A stretch of DNA of 64,000 nt, taken from the NCBI GenBank assembly GCA_947359465.1, contig OX375873.1, positions 37,606,437 through 37,670,436 on the forward strand, in the 5' to 3' direction. A program made the translations under genes and the position numbers. This document shows positions 11,730-23,518 of this stretch, one piece after another. The DNA comes from Metellina segmentata. Its lineage: Eukaryota; Arthropoda; Arachnida; Araneae; Tetragnathidae. Position 1 is the first letter of the stretch. Each line of letters starts with the position of its first letter. Under the pieces are notes generated by a model. The model ran no database searches. It was not told the origin of the DNA and was given only the letters and a program-made list of their open reading frames with translations.

Positions 11730-12983
11730 ACTAGCCACTGAGTGGCCAGCACGGCGTTGCCCGTGACAATTCAAAAAAGGTCGAAAACGTTGTTTCAAGG
11801 GAGAAAAAAAATTAATAAGTCTCTCTATATTAAAATAGAAAATTCGTAGCCTATTCGATAACAGCCATCACGGATTCCCATTTGGTTTGCTTCGCAAGCC
11901 AAATGAAAATTTGTAGCCTATTGGATAACAGCCATAACAGAGTTATACGTGGAGTTGGTTTGCTTCGCAAACCAAATGGAAATTTGTAGCTTATTGGATA
12001 ACAGCCATCACGGCGTTGCCAAATGTGGCGAAATTCAAATTGCGAAGAGATCCAATCTGCGTGACGTCACAATCTCTTGCGAAAAAATAAATATTTAGTT
12101 GAAAAATTATTTATTAAAAAAATTAAATACATCTATCTGGTTTAAAATTTTCCGAAGATTTCAAACCCGTTGAAATTTTTTATCTACCTTTAACGATCCC
12201 GATTTTACAAAAAAGAATTAAACAATGCCAGTCAAAATTCTTTCTATTTCATTTTATTTCCTTCTATGAAATAGTATGAGCGCAGGAAATGAAATCTGTT
12301 GATTTCTCTAACGCCGCGTTACGTCACATCTCTTGCAAAAATATAAAATATATATTCAATTTAAAAATTATTTATTTCAAGAAAATCATGTTTGGATGTA
12401 ACGATCTAATGTAAAATTTTCCGCAGATTTCAAATCCGTTGAAAATTTTACTCTATCTTTAACTAGGAGATAGAACAAAGAAATACAAAACTACAGTTAA
12501 AAATTTTTATTTCCTTTTTTAGTCTGCTGACAAATTGTACCTCTGCAAAACCAAACGGAAGCACGGAAAAAATACATTTAGAATCTGCAATCTTTCAGGC
12601 CACGTTCACATGACGCTTTTCAAAGCGCGCTTAGCGAAACTGGCGAGATCCCGCCATTAAATTATGTCTTTCTTATTCCTCGAATTCAAGTTTCTATCTT
12701 TACGCTAGCCTCTCCAAACGCACGTTTTACGCGCCTGATGTGAATTATGCTTACGCGCCTTATGCTGTTGCCATTCCGAAGAAAACAATACTAATTATAT
12801 TCCTTTAAATTCATTTTAAAATGTTCTAGATTTAATTTCTTCATAATTCGGCAGGACCCAAAAATTGCAAAAAATTCAGACTACCTGTGTGCCAAATTAC
12901 ATTACTGTAAGTGACATAGATTCGTCAGGACTTTGCGTTCAGAAAACAAACAGACAAACACTTCCTTTTTATAATATTAGAGA
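11730..12983 (-). mobile_element. Helitron-like interspersed repeat (tentative)
   Basis: On the minus strand it starts CTAATATTATAAAAAGGAAG, then TGTTTGTCTGTTTG, a type of start shared by abundant non-autonomous repeats in arthropods. It ends at about 11730 with a short perfect hairpin, GCCACTCAGTGGC, running into CTAGT; a hairpin followed by CTRR is a Helitron 3' feature. No Rep/helicase sequence is visible. Inside are three ~65-bp direct repeats (about 11838-12025: 'GTAGCCTATTGGATAACAGCC'), each with a TTTGGTTTGC..GCAAACCAAA hairpin, and a ~250-bp duplication (12058 and 12308: 'GACGTCAC..TCTTGCGAAAAA'). A possible nested MITE lies at 12597-12780. Class assignment is inference. Confidence 0.4.
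12597..12780. mobile_element. Possible small MITE inside the Helitron-like repeat
   Basis: The left end reads GGCCACGTTCACATGACGC and the right end, on the opposite strand, includes TTCACATCAGGCGCGT, giving an imperfect inverted pair around a G+C-richer centre with repeated GCGC. No clear target duplication was found, so this is weak. Confidence 0.25.
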
Positions 12984-13334
12984 TGATGTTCTGCTTCTAA
13001 GAAACTTTGCAAGGTGATAAACATGTCGGGAAAAGTCAAATACAGAAATAAAAATTTTATCTACAAAGTGCTTTTATAATAACCAATATAAAATAACCAA
13101 TCGGCTTTGATTTAAGTATTTTTAATCAAGATTAGATGTTTTTCACTGACATTTGCACATTAGTGAACGCTTAGGCTTCGAATCCACTGAATACAGAAAG
13201 TAATATTTGATTATACTTGAAAAATGTTTTTTGTACTTGCTGATGGTGATTCTTTTCTCAACAGACGCAAAATCGAAAATCTAAATTTAACTTTAGCCCA
13301 GAATGAAAATTTTAGCGATGTATCAACTAAAATG

Positions 13335-13905
13335 TTGCTGAATTGTTACTCCAAAAAAGTCTAATCTGACCTTCTTTTTCTTGGGAAAAAAAAAAACACT
13401 TATTTGTCTTGAAACGGCTTCTTTTTCGACATTCGAAGTTTAGAAGAAACTTAATACATTTTAATCTACCATTTCCATTCTTAGTTGTTACTGGCCCAAG
13501 ACTCGTAACTGCAACTGACAATATCAAAGTGAGGGGGAAAGTGTCAGGAAAGAACAAAATAGAATCGGAAGTCTCGGAAACAAGACTACGAAACAAACGT
13601 AATTCAACCGAACATAAAATTCTTGCGTGGCTTCGAACGTTCGCCTGCACTGGAAAAATCTTTTATCTGGGAAATTTGATGTCCTTGCAAACGCCGGAAT
13701 GTTGTGATGTGCCGGGGGGTAAGCCCATAGTTTCGTGATAAACAAAAGCGAAAAGTTGGAATCAAACAAATCGATGGTGGGAATCAAAATCCTTGTCGTA
13801 TATCGCTGTATCCACCCCTTCCCCCTTGTAGGCGGAAAGTCAGTTCTTGTTCGTTTTCTACATTCGACGACCTACGTCTACTTAATATTACGAGTACATT
13901 CGGTT
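13335..13905. other. G+C-richer non-coding island
   Basis: A block of about 570 bp with higher G+C and CpG. It carries overlapping open frames on both strands (13409-13738 plus, 13650-13327 and 13787-13524 minus) of similar length. Frames on both strands over one segment, with no recognisable motif, argue for base composition rather than a gene. No copies elsewhere in the window and no terminal repeats. Candidate conserved non-coding element. Confidence 0.4.
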
Positions 13906-15510
13906 TTATTTGTAAAGTAAAATCACGTATATTCCACACAGCTACGATGCATGAATTGTTTCCTACATGTATATTAACTCTTAAATGATCCTTAGTGGAA
14001 TTACACAATACTTCTGAAAGCTTTATTTTTAAACTACAAAAAATTGGTTTTTATTTACTTATTTATTTTTTTCTGAAGAAGATATTTATACAGTACGAAA
14101 AATATGTGATAAATTAACAACATAATATATAGGAAGCTATCACAGCAAGGGACCTAATCCACCAATATTCACATAAATGCAAGAATTATATTAAAAATTG
14201 CGTCTTGGCACAATTTTTAATAAATTTTCATTTATCCACAGTATGATTTGAGATTCTGAAAGTTTGTTTTTCAGTGTTGTACAATAAGTTATTTTGTAAT
14301 TGGATAAGACTTGAATCTACACATGCAGTTTTTGAAACCCATTTCGGAAAATTTATTTTTCCAGACCGCATGTAGAGGGACATCAGATCATTCTAAATAT
14401 TTTAATTCATGCTAACAGACCCATACGCTTCATAATTTAGCTTGATTTTATTTGATTCAAGATAGTTTCTTGCGGGTTTCCATATTGAAGCAACAAGTGT
14501 GTTTTGTAACATGAAAGGGAATTAAATCACATTTCTTTTTATTCGCGGCTGGACACCTCCAAAAATGTATCATCTTATGAAACCTAGTCTGCGTTGACAA
14601 CTTTCTGCTTGTTTGCTGCTTATACTATCGGTAACACGCTATTAAAAAAACACATTTTTATCAGTATGTTTTATTTCGCTGTGTGCCGATAAATGCACAT
14701 TGTTATGCACATTGATATCTATTTCGTTTACGTACAGATAAATACGGATGTGCTTGAGTATTTCACTGTATCCTTTGTGAGACATTCCCAAGTGTTGTTT
14801 GTCTAAGACTGGTTCTGGGTTCTATAGATATTCTGATATTCTATTGTGTGGTCTGTTGCATTATTTTGGTAGTACCTTTGTTGTCAATGCTATTGAGTAG
14901 TCAAAGTGTCATTGCCGAAAACGACCTCCTTAGTTCAGAACTTTTTGTTAGTTAACTTTTAGCGTCGCTGCTATCGCACTTTTTTTAATGTACTCTATAT
15001 TGAGTTGGTTGTGGCCTGTGTGCTTACGGTTAATCTAACAATTAAGTTTTTCCTGCACCCTAGACCTACTTTTTTATTATTTAAATTTATTTCTTTTTCT
15101 GATGTGGAGATGAGCTGCATTGTAGCTGGTGCTCCAAAAATGATATTTCAGTCCAGCCTGTAATTTCTATACGCCCTCTTCCCACGTCTCACCCAATCGA
15201 TCGGTATCACTAAGTTCAATTCTTATTAAAATTACTTTAAGTTTATAGCAGACTACTTGATCATTTAGATTCCTTGTGATTTATTTTCGATGTTTCGAAG
15301 TGAAATACATAGGTAAGCTCAGCCCGGATTCGAATTTGGAGCAAATTCAGAGAAGGGTAAGTGAAAACTTACTTTTTTTTCTGAAGTTTTTTTAATTAAT
15401 CTTGGAAAATTCAACAATAATATTACATCACGCGTGTTTAAAGATGACAAACAAATTCATTTATTTAAACGATGCGAAGTTTAAAAACTGAGCATTCTTA
15501 TTTGCGATAG
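13906..15510. other. AT-rich spacer, nothing recognised
   Basis: No repeat unit, tRNA-like boxes or protein similarity seen. A moderately T-rich stretch lies around 14800-15080. Confidence 0.45.
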
Positions 15511-15525
15511 ACGAAATAGTTATTG

Positions 15526-15794
15526 ATGTCGTATGTTCTTCTGGGATGCATATGAAAGCAAGTGGTGAACAGAAACATTCAAGACAATACAGAAGAAGAA
15601 TATTTTTATTATAACAGACGATGATCCCAGCAAAGAACAGAAGGTGTGCGCTGCTTTCCTTTCAAGACGGGAATCCATTCCAGGCGAAAGTCCGACTTCT
15701 TTCCCAGGTATTACATCCATGCCTTATCCGGGATTCGAACCCGGGCCCACTCGATGACAACCGAGGATCATAACCACCATACTGGCTGGGCGGC
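15526..15794 (-). mobile_element. tRNA-derived SINE (family B) with perfect 15-bp target duplication
   Basis: The direct repeat ACGAAATAGTTATTG is exact at 15511-15525 and 15795-15809. On the minus strand the element starts at 15794 with a tRNA-like head: TGGTGGTTATGATCCTCGG covers the A-box region, and the T-arm CCGGGTTCGAATCCCGG is perfectly paired and contains the B box. The anticodon-like loop has TTGTCA inside a CTCGG/TCGAG stem, which suggests a tRNA-Asp origin. The acceptor arm does not pair fully, so it is not a tRNA gene. A tRNA-unrelated body of about 190 bp follows. It is distinct from family A. The intact duplication suggests a relatively young insertion. Confidence 0.92.
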
Positions 15795-15809
15795 ACGAAA
15801 TAGTTATTG

Positions 15810-16589
15810 CCTTGATATAGAGTAATCTGCGAAAGCTAAAGCCAGGATTAAGCAGTTCGTACTTCTTGTTCGTTCTTGTATTTTGTACCTTTACTTAGTT
15901 CGTGACCTCACATTGTTTACTGTGAGATAATCAGACACATCACATTTATCAATTCGTGACCGATTGTCGAACTGTACATTACAAGGACAAGAGATGGGAC
16001 GTAGGGGATGTAAGAAAAATTGGTTCTCATAAGAACTCTGGGTTGCAGACCATTTCTGGTACCATTCAAATAATGATTATAAAATATGTTTAGTCGTCTG
16101 TTTTAACTATAGTATCATAAAAGTGTTGTAAAGGATCCAAATAAGAAAGTAAAGAATAAAAAGCAAATCAAAACTGAATCAGATTTGTTTCCATTTTTTT
16201 TTCTCTCGATCAGTATCTTTCATTTTTGGAAATGGAATGCGAATGCTACGCTCTAAAATTCTCCGATTGTGTTTATATCCTTTCTAGATTCACGGAATGA
16301 TACTCGGGTCTGAAATAAAATAAGTAAAAAGTTCGCTAATAAAATAAAGATGAAGATCATAAATGTTTACACTCTTAAAATATGCAAAGCCTGTATCGGA
16401 AAAAGTTGGAATAAAAAATATTATAAATCAAAAATATAGTTCACTTCGTTTTACTTTAACGACAGGAATAAAAAACTGTTTGAAATTTTTCTGAGGATCT
16501 AAGAAATGTCCCTTATCGATGGAAAAAAGTTTTCTCTACAAATATTTATTCGACAGTTTGTTTACTTCGATTTGTCTTGCAATCTCAGA
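15810..16589. other. AT-rich spacer, nothing recognised
   Basis: AT-rich sequence with no supported feature. Confidence 0.4.
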
Positions 16590-16900
16590 AACCCTGCTCT
16601 CTTAAAGAACAGCAAAAAGGAATTTAGAACGATACTAAGATTCCTCAGTCCCCTCCGCTGCAATGTTTGTTGACTCGCCGAATTCAAGACTTTATGAGAA
16701 ACAAACTTCGAAATGTATGTCCTACTTTTCGTATAATTTCTGTCTTTGCTTTGGTATTTTCTGGATGCTTCTGCGACATTTGTTCCAACGATTTAGCTTA
16801 GCGCCGCCATTACTCATTGCTCTGACGTTGTAAGTTGACAGAGATTTGACAAATTTTTTCTCCGCAGACCGTTTATCAATAGAAAGCATTGTTTCCTTTT
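16590..16900. other. G+C-richer non-coding island
   Basis: A block of about 300 bp with mixed composition ('CCTCAGTCCCCTCCGCTGC', 'TTAGCGCCGCCATTACTC'). No repeat or coding signature. Candidate conserved element. Confidence 0.3.
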
Positions 16901-18370
16901 TTTCTACATTTTTTTTTACCGAAAGAAAAAAACAAATACTGTCATCATGTATAAATTCGAGCTAACATTTGGACGAATATATCCGTTTTCTGACTAGAAG
17001 AAGAAATTACTTTTGGGGTGGTTGGACATTTTTATTATGTATCTTAACAAAGGAAAAAAAACTTCTCGAGCTTCCTTTTTGAAACAATTTAGCTTCAGCT
17101 TCAGTAACCATCAGTTAGATACAAAACTAAAGAAAACCGCTATTAATTTAAACACAATCTCATCTTCATCGGGCCGCTTCTGAGGATTGTACTGGACATA
17201 CACTTGCATGTCATCCGAAGAAATATATACTTCCAACATATACAAACATGGAATGCTGATATTTATATTAGTTTTATACTTTATATGGCTATATTTTTAG
17301 ATTCGTTTGCTCTATTTGAAGAAAGACACTTTTGAATCCATATATTTTATGGCACACTTTAATAAATGTGATCGTCCTCGACAAGCATATAGTCATCGTC
17401 TCCATGGTATAAATACTGGATCTCATGTTAGACGGAGACAGTCCATGCAATTTTGGATGGTATTTTATGTAATACTTGTTTCGCTGGATTTGCCAGATTT
17501 TACATCAACGTTTCCGGAATTCCTCTCAAGACTGTAACTTATATTTCGCTCACCTGTATCACGAAAAATTCCTTGTGTATAAATTCATTACTTTATGTTG
17601 TATGCTTTGCATTTAGTTTAAACTATTGACTACGGCTATATAGAGATATATGTGTGTGTGTGACTGGCGCAATTCTTATAACTTTAGAGGTACAATTGTT
17701 GTACTGGCCGTTGTCTAAATTCTTTCTAAGCACGAACAAGGCAGAACTGCTGTATTGGCAGTAGTCTAAAAGTTAACCAAATAGGCTAACCATAAAACCT
17801 AAACAACCAAAAGATCGACTTTAACTTTTAAAAGTAACACAACGACCTCCTATTCATATGCAAGTAAGTAATATATAATAAATTTGCTTTTAAAAAATAT
17901 ATATATTTTTTAGTGATTTTACTCTTTTCCGCAATTTATCCTCAACTATTCAAATTTCAATAAATCCTTGTTGATAATGCATTGCCGTTCATGTAACTAT
18001 TAACCGAGTTACAGATACAATCTCAAAATATACGCATATCTCGTAAACGCAATTATAAATAAATATAAATATAATAATTAGCTCTAAACATCGAAATTTC
18101 AGTCAAGCCGATCACCTGGACAGAATTGAAAGAAAAACTCAGCTCAGAATTTATAAATAGGTAGTGTTATTTTTTCCGCTACTCAGAACAATAAAAATAA
18201 GCTACGATTTTGGAGTACGCAATCACAGTTTTCACCTCATGGCAAAGTACTTATTTTTGCTAGTAATACCCCAAAGTTTAACCTTTAAATTAAAGTACTT
18301 GTTGAATGATTGACCCGTATTCTGTGGTATACAGATTTCTCACAAAGCACACCGAGTCGATATTTTGTTT
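16901..18370. other. AT-rich spacer with a small imperfect duplication
   Basis: Near 17693 and 17745, 'GTACTGGCCGTTGTCTAAA' and 'GTATTGGCAGTAGTCTAAA' form a two-copy ~52-bp repeat. A short GT tract lies at about 17650. The 76-codon frame at 17307-17537 shows no recognisable domain. Confidence 0.4.
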
Positions 18371-18379
18371 CATAGACAA

Positions 18380-19030
18380 CTTAAATATAAGCAGAAGAGG
18401 GAATATTTACCAACTTAGAGTAATTATAAAGATAACCACTGGAACACTTCAGTAATGCAATTACCACCTGCCTAAGAACCCAACGGGAAGAATTCCGTGC
18501 TTTATTATCCAAGGCTAACTGACTTCTGCTAACGACGTTGGATTTGTGTCGAGCGATTTTACCCAATGGTGCGCACAGGTTTTCGATACATTCTAACGCC
18601 GTGACTAACGAGAATAATTTCCCCTTGCGTTGCAGAAGTAAGGCTTTCTTGTAAATATTGGATATCATGTATCCGAGCAGCATATTAATTTGGTAACCGC
18701 GAATAGAGCGGTGCTAATGAAGAACAAGGAAGTATTTGTTGATTAGCACTTTATCAGCTACAAATGCAAACACGACTTTTGCAATTTAAATGAAGCGGTG
18801 GCAAAGGACTCTCATTGATTACCGCTTGTATGTGCGATTACGGAAAGAGGTAATTAATATTTTGCTATTTTATCATAATGTAAATTTTGTGGCGAAATTT
18901 GACGACTGGATCTTTTACCATATTTTAATATTCAAACGATTTGCCTTGTTCCCTAAGAGGTCAGAACGATCGGAAAATCCCCGAGAGGCAGATTGACTTT
19001 CCCGGGTGGAAACCGATATGACTTTCAATG
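18380..19030. other. G+C-richer non-coding island
   Basis: A block of about 650 bp with raised G+C and CpG, including a 100-codon minus frame (18683-18381) without a recognised motif. It contains homeodomain-like cores (TAATTAAT at 18851, TTAATTTGG near 18686), but these are common in AT-rich DNA. Candidate conserved element. Confidence 0.35.
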
Positions 19031-19166
19031 GGAATATAATGTGCCATTAGACAGGATTGTTCAGATATATATTTCATACGTAATTTATGTTTTATCATTA
19101 GAAGAGACCATAAATTGTTACAGTCAAATATAAAATATATCCAGTATATTCATATGATAGGCATAA

Positions 19167-19505
19167 GGCTAGACCTCCACATGCGATTTCTAGTCGCGTT
19201 TACCAAAAATTTGCTGCCGCAGAAAATTTACAAGGTGCACACAATGCGATTGATAAAACGTTGAATTAGAACAGTTTTCCAATGTATGTCATTGAAACTA
19301 CTTGTGTGATCGCTCTTTTGCTTTGGGCTGGAAATAAACGGCGGAAGAATCGTCATTGTCTACATCCAATAAAAGTCAAATATTATTGAAATTACAGTAT
19401 TTAGTATTTGATGGTTTAAGTGAGCACCGAACAAAGTCTTTCCAGTATTACCGAATGGACAAAAAGTACTTTTGACGAATTGTTGGGAATAATTGGTCCC
19501 TATAA
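19167..19505 (+). pseudogene. PIF/Harbinger transposase N-terminal relic with left end
   Basis: The left end, GGCTAGACCTCCACATGCGA, directly after TAA (19164-19166), resembles PIF/Harbinger ends, which use TAA-type 3-bp duplications. Further in, 19330-19370 translates to a basic KRRKNRH..HPI segment. The segment 19427-19500 gives FQYYRMDKKYF, then after a one-base shift FDELLGIIGP. This matches the N-terminal pattern of Harbinger/ALP1-like nucleases (basic W/HP block, then Y-F-R-M-x-x-x-x-F-D-E-L-L). Stops occur between the two blocks and the DDE domain is missing, so it is a truncated, dead copy. No matching right end was found. Confidence 0.65.
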
Positions 19506-20290
19506 TCATAACATACACACATTTTAGGTCAAAATTTTTCTTTTAAATTACGGTCATTATATTCCTTTAGTTGTTTATTACAAAGAGCTGGTCTCTTTTA
19601 TTTCTTTATTAAGTAACTCTGCATCAATTACTGTTAATATTCGTCCATCATCCCCTCCAGTAGATTCGTTGTTTTACATTTTAGATATGTATTTGCAGTG
19701 TTTTAAACTGAGATCAGAACAAGACTGCTTCTGAACTAAACTATCGAAAGTGGGTTGCAAGGTTTTAAAAGCAAAAAGTATTCTGTCTTATAGCTGTAGA
19801 ATAGTGTTTCTATTCTGAAAAGTAAATATAAAGTGTATTTATATTAAATATAGGATTTTTTTTATGTGAAGAGAAATCTATGTAGATAACTCTGAAAATA
19901 ATATGACCTGACTGCAAATAATTCATTCAGCGTGTAAGATGCCGAATTATTATATCTACATTTTGTGTGAAATTCATTCATATTTAAACTGAAGTAAAAC
20001 TAATTAATAAACCAAAATTATGAACATTTTGATATTGGATACTTAATGTTTTGTTAATTTTTTACATAGTTTGTGTTTGAAAAGTCTAAAAACTCTTGTC
20101 ACCGAAAAGTAATCGTGATTATTTTTAATAAAATGACTAGAACATTTTATTGAAATAATATTCTGATTAACAAACAATAAAACGTACGAGGATTCATCGA
20201 GAAAAAGTCGACTCATTTTTACCTCAACCACAAAAAACAAAATTTGTTTGAATGTTTGTTGGAATTCTCATCCCGTTGTTTTCAATCGAA
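19506..20290. other. AT-rich spacer, nothing recognised
   Basis: No feature supported. Confidence 0.4.
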
Positions 20291-20293
20291 AAG

Positions 20294-20880
20294 CTAGCAG
20301 CACTCCACCGAAGAGAAAAAAAAAAAAACATTCATCGCAGATGAAAACCGAAAAAGTGTAGAACCTTTCCAAAAAACCTTCAGCGTGCCTTTTATTCCCC
20401 ATTTGTTCTTTGGTACATTACAAAAAGAGTTAAAACAAACATGTAAAAGCACGGGTGCCGAGGCTGTACTATAGTAAATCGTCCCGGAACTCTCCACCAC
20501 CATTTTATTTGTGAGCAAAAATAAACCTTCGAAGTGCACGTTCCCGTTTTCGTTTCGGCTCTGAGCCCCTCACTCATTTTTTTACCCACATATCTATCTC
20601 TCCTGCCGCCATTTCTCTTTTCATTCTACCTACTTCTCGATTCTCGGCTCTGGCAAAGGATAGTAAAAGTCTCGTGCTGCCGGAGTAGTTCTAGGGAATT
20701 TTTGTTTCTTGCTGCTGCCACATTCTCCGAGGAAAACTTTTAACTTCCGAAAAGCTTCTTGAGGCCGGGGCGATGTTCCCTTTGCATAGGTAAAACAGCT
20801 TCGCGTGAATCTACTTCTTTCGGCGAATATCGCACAAAATGTGGAAGAACAAAGAAGTAGAACCATAAAAGTGACTCCTC
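20294..20880. other. G+C-richer non-coding island
   Basis: A block of about 590 bp with pyrimidine-rich and CpG-containing segments. At least five overlapping frames of 65-81 codons lie on both strands, none with a recognisable motif and none dominant. Candidate conserved non-coding element; no terminal repeats or second copy seen. Confidence 0.4.
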
Positions 20881-21233
20881 TCTCAGTAGGAAGGCACGCG
20901 ATTCAAAAATATCCGAAATGCATTAGACATAGCATGTGCTTTGGGGTATAAGTTGAATTTTTTTTCGTGGGACCATAAAAGCAAGCGAGCTTTTGAGACT
21001 TGGAGCCGAGTTTAAAAACACACGTCTAAGAATGATTTAGTACACTTTGAGTTGTTTGCAAAGAAGCTGTCTGTCTCTGAAACTTCTCCAGATGAAAAAT
21101 TGAAATATTTTTATACTTACTCAAAACTGAAGTGGCATTTACGCTGAATTTTGCGAATGCCGAGTAATCATGACCAAACCGAGTGTTTAATGAGTGATTG
21201 GTCCAAACTGAGGCGTTTAATAAGACAATTTAA

Positions 21234-22102
21234 CCTTTAACTGCTGTCATGGGTCTCACAGACCCCGAGTCGTTTTTTACAGGTCGTTTCCACCTCTTAA
21301 AGTGAATATTGGTCCCTGTCTTATTCAGTACCTTCCTACTACGTCCAACAGAAGCCACATTCCAAGACTGGTTTGGCTGCCCCTACTATTTCGTATTTTA
21401 CACTATTTGCATTTCCCACGTGGTCTCTTAGACCCCTTCACGGCATTTGCGTTACCGTTCTTGTTGAATGAAATCGTCTAAGTTTGAGTAGGGAATTTTG
21501 GCAGAGAGCCTAAAATGACAACAATCTTAGCTAAAAAACGACCTGTGTATCTTACACACAAAAATAAATTCTGGATAGTGTTGATAATTGGTCGGAAATA
21601 GAGTACTGGGACAGTGAAATTTCGGATAAGATTATTGAAAGCGAACACGAAAAGGATTCGGAAATTTATGCCGATAAAGATGAAGTCATTTCAAGTGCAT
21701 CTTCACAAGAAGAATATTTCTACGGAAAAAAATAACTTCAAATGGGATGCCCGGGGAATGGGGAACCTAATCGTGCCGTTAGAACACCTAAGTCCAAAAC
21801 ACGACATAGTTAAACACGACATAGTCCAGGGTTGAAACGTCCTACAAAATTTGATCCGAAAGCTGAGCATGAAGAGACATGGAATCTACTTAACTTATAT
21901 AGTAATATGAAATATATTTCATGTTAAGATTTGAATTATCTAAGTTTAAAATGTATAAATAATAATTATCTAAAGAATCTTTCATTAATATTTTATATTA
22001 ATCAACTTTTTACGCACTTTCGTGACAACTCGCGCACTTTCGTGAGCGAGGTCTGAGAGACCCCTCCACACTAGTTACGAGACGGTTTGTGACACAGCAG
22101 TT
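21234..22102 (+). mobile_element. piggyBac-type internal-deletion derivative, copy 2
   Basis: TTAA at 21230-21233 precedes the same start as copy 1 (CCTTTAACTGCTGTC). The two copies align along their whole length. Copy 2 lacks about 45 bp within the transposase remnant (around 21732) and has a short duplicated 'AAACACGACATAGT' near 21797-21826. The right end, ACAGCAGTT at 22094-22102, matches the inverse of the start, but the last ~9 bp and the second TTAA are lost. The interior again carries only the transposase N-terminal part (acidic SEIEYWDSEISDK segment, FKWDARG, then KHDIV). Sharing one internal deletion means both copies descend from the same non-autonomous source. Confidence 0.85.
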
Positions 22103-22469
22103 TTGGGGTAACGTCACGTATATCTCGCCATGGGCTCAGTGGGTTTACGCTAGCATCCAGAAAAATATAGTTGGTACAGGTTTGATTCAATATTGGATGT
22201 ATTTTGTCCGTCAATAAAGCATTCCATCTGTGTAAATCCTATATTTGGCACAACTTGGCTAAATATGGATACTGTGGTATAAAATCCTATCAACCTTCAA
22301 CATCACGTATAATTCGGTTTCTTTTTATGTGACGTTCCCTTCAATTCACATGGAACTTCATTCTTGCTGTGCAATATATCAAAGTGTGCCCTTAGGTCGG
22401 ATAATAGTACGTTCACATGTTTAAAAGTATTTTTTTTCTAATCGAATTAGAAAGACAAATTAAGGGGTT

Positions 22470-22612
22470 GTGGTTACGAAGGGCGAACTTAGCAAATGCT
22501 GGTTTCGAGAAAAACGCATTTAAATGTGGAGCTCTGCCTTTGTTAGAACATAGGAGAGCTACTGTCAACCGTACTTTTATATGGTGAGAAAGGGCGAACG
22601 CATGTATTGAAA
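22470..22612. repeat. MITE-like interspersed repeat, related to 61903-62142
   Basis: 'AGCAAATGCTGGTTTC.AGAAAAA' near 22491, 'AACGTGGA' like words and 'ACTTTTATATGGT.AGAAA' near 22573 recur in the same order and spacing at 61928-62030. The left flank 'GGTTACGAAGGGCGAACT' matches the inverted end of the other copy. The right end is not recognisable here, so this copy is truncated or decayed. Confidence 0.55.
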
Positions 22613-23518
22613 TTAATTGTTGATGGTCATTGCAAAAAATGGTTGATGTAAATGACCTCCATCATATGGAATAAATTTTGGACTAGTGAAATAAATACCG
22701 CCTAAACTACATTTTAAACACAGTTATGAATTGTGTAGTTATAAATGGTTTGATTACTCAGTGCATTACTTAATAGTTAAATAATTGGAACGCTATATAT
22801 ATAGTTGTTTACGGTAATACCCTTAGTTCAATTGAAACATCTACCTGATGAACTTTAACCCCCCCCCCCACCCCGAAACCCTTAACAAGCAATTACCAAT
22901 CTTAAATTCAATTTCAAAATATCTTACATCAAAATTAAATTTTAATAATATAAGCCATTGAACAAATAATTGATTCAAGGTGTAACCTTATTTCGTCTTA
23001 TCAGTAGTATACGTCATGAATACCCATGGATCTATACATTAACAAATTAAATAGAATTCTAAGATGGTGTCCGAAGAATTTGTTAGAAAATTATTCATTT
23101 AAAACGATGCGAATGAAGTTTATATCGATCAAATGAAACCATATCAAATTTCAAAACTAAAGAATATTTTCTTCATATTTCTGACTAATAGTATTGTTTA
23201 ATTTGATTTGAGTTCTTATGAATAAGACAGGATTACTATTCTATAACAAAACTGATAATAAGAATTTCAATCTTGGAATTTCAGAATTTTTTTACCTTGT
23301 ATCATTTTGAAATTTGAAACAGTAAAGTTGAAACTATCCTGTTAAAACACGTTTGTTCAATGCTATAATATAGTTACGCATTCTGGCAGCAGATACATTC
23401 CATGGGTTCTTATAATCGTCTGTTTCTCGTTATAACATAAATATTGGGCTAAAATTTAAGACAGCTAAACTTGATTCATTTTCATATTAAATGTCTCACC
23501 TATGTTCAAGTGTTTTAA
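22613..23518. other. AT-rich spacer with a C10 run
   Basis: No element recognised. A C-homopolymer run of about ten bases lies near 22860. Confidence 0.4.

Noticed and set aside
13327..13787. Three overlapping frames of 87-109 codons on both strands
   Set aside because: Frames on both strands of equal length with no motif point to low stop density, not coding.
15720..15794. Apparent tRNA gene with perfect T-arm
   Set aside because: The acceptor stem does not pair fully and the sequence is the head of a SINE with its own 15-bp target duplication.
21614..21835. 73-codon frame inside piggyBac copy 2
   Set aside because: It runs in the wrong register for most of its length; the real transposase remnant is in shifting frames.
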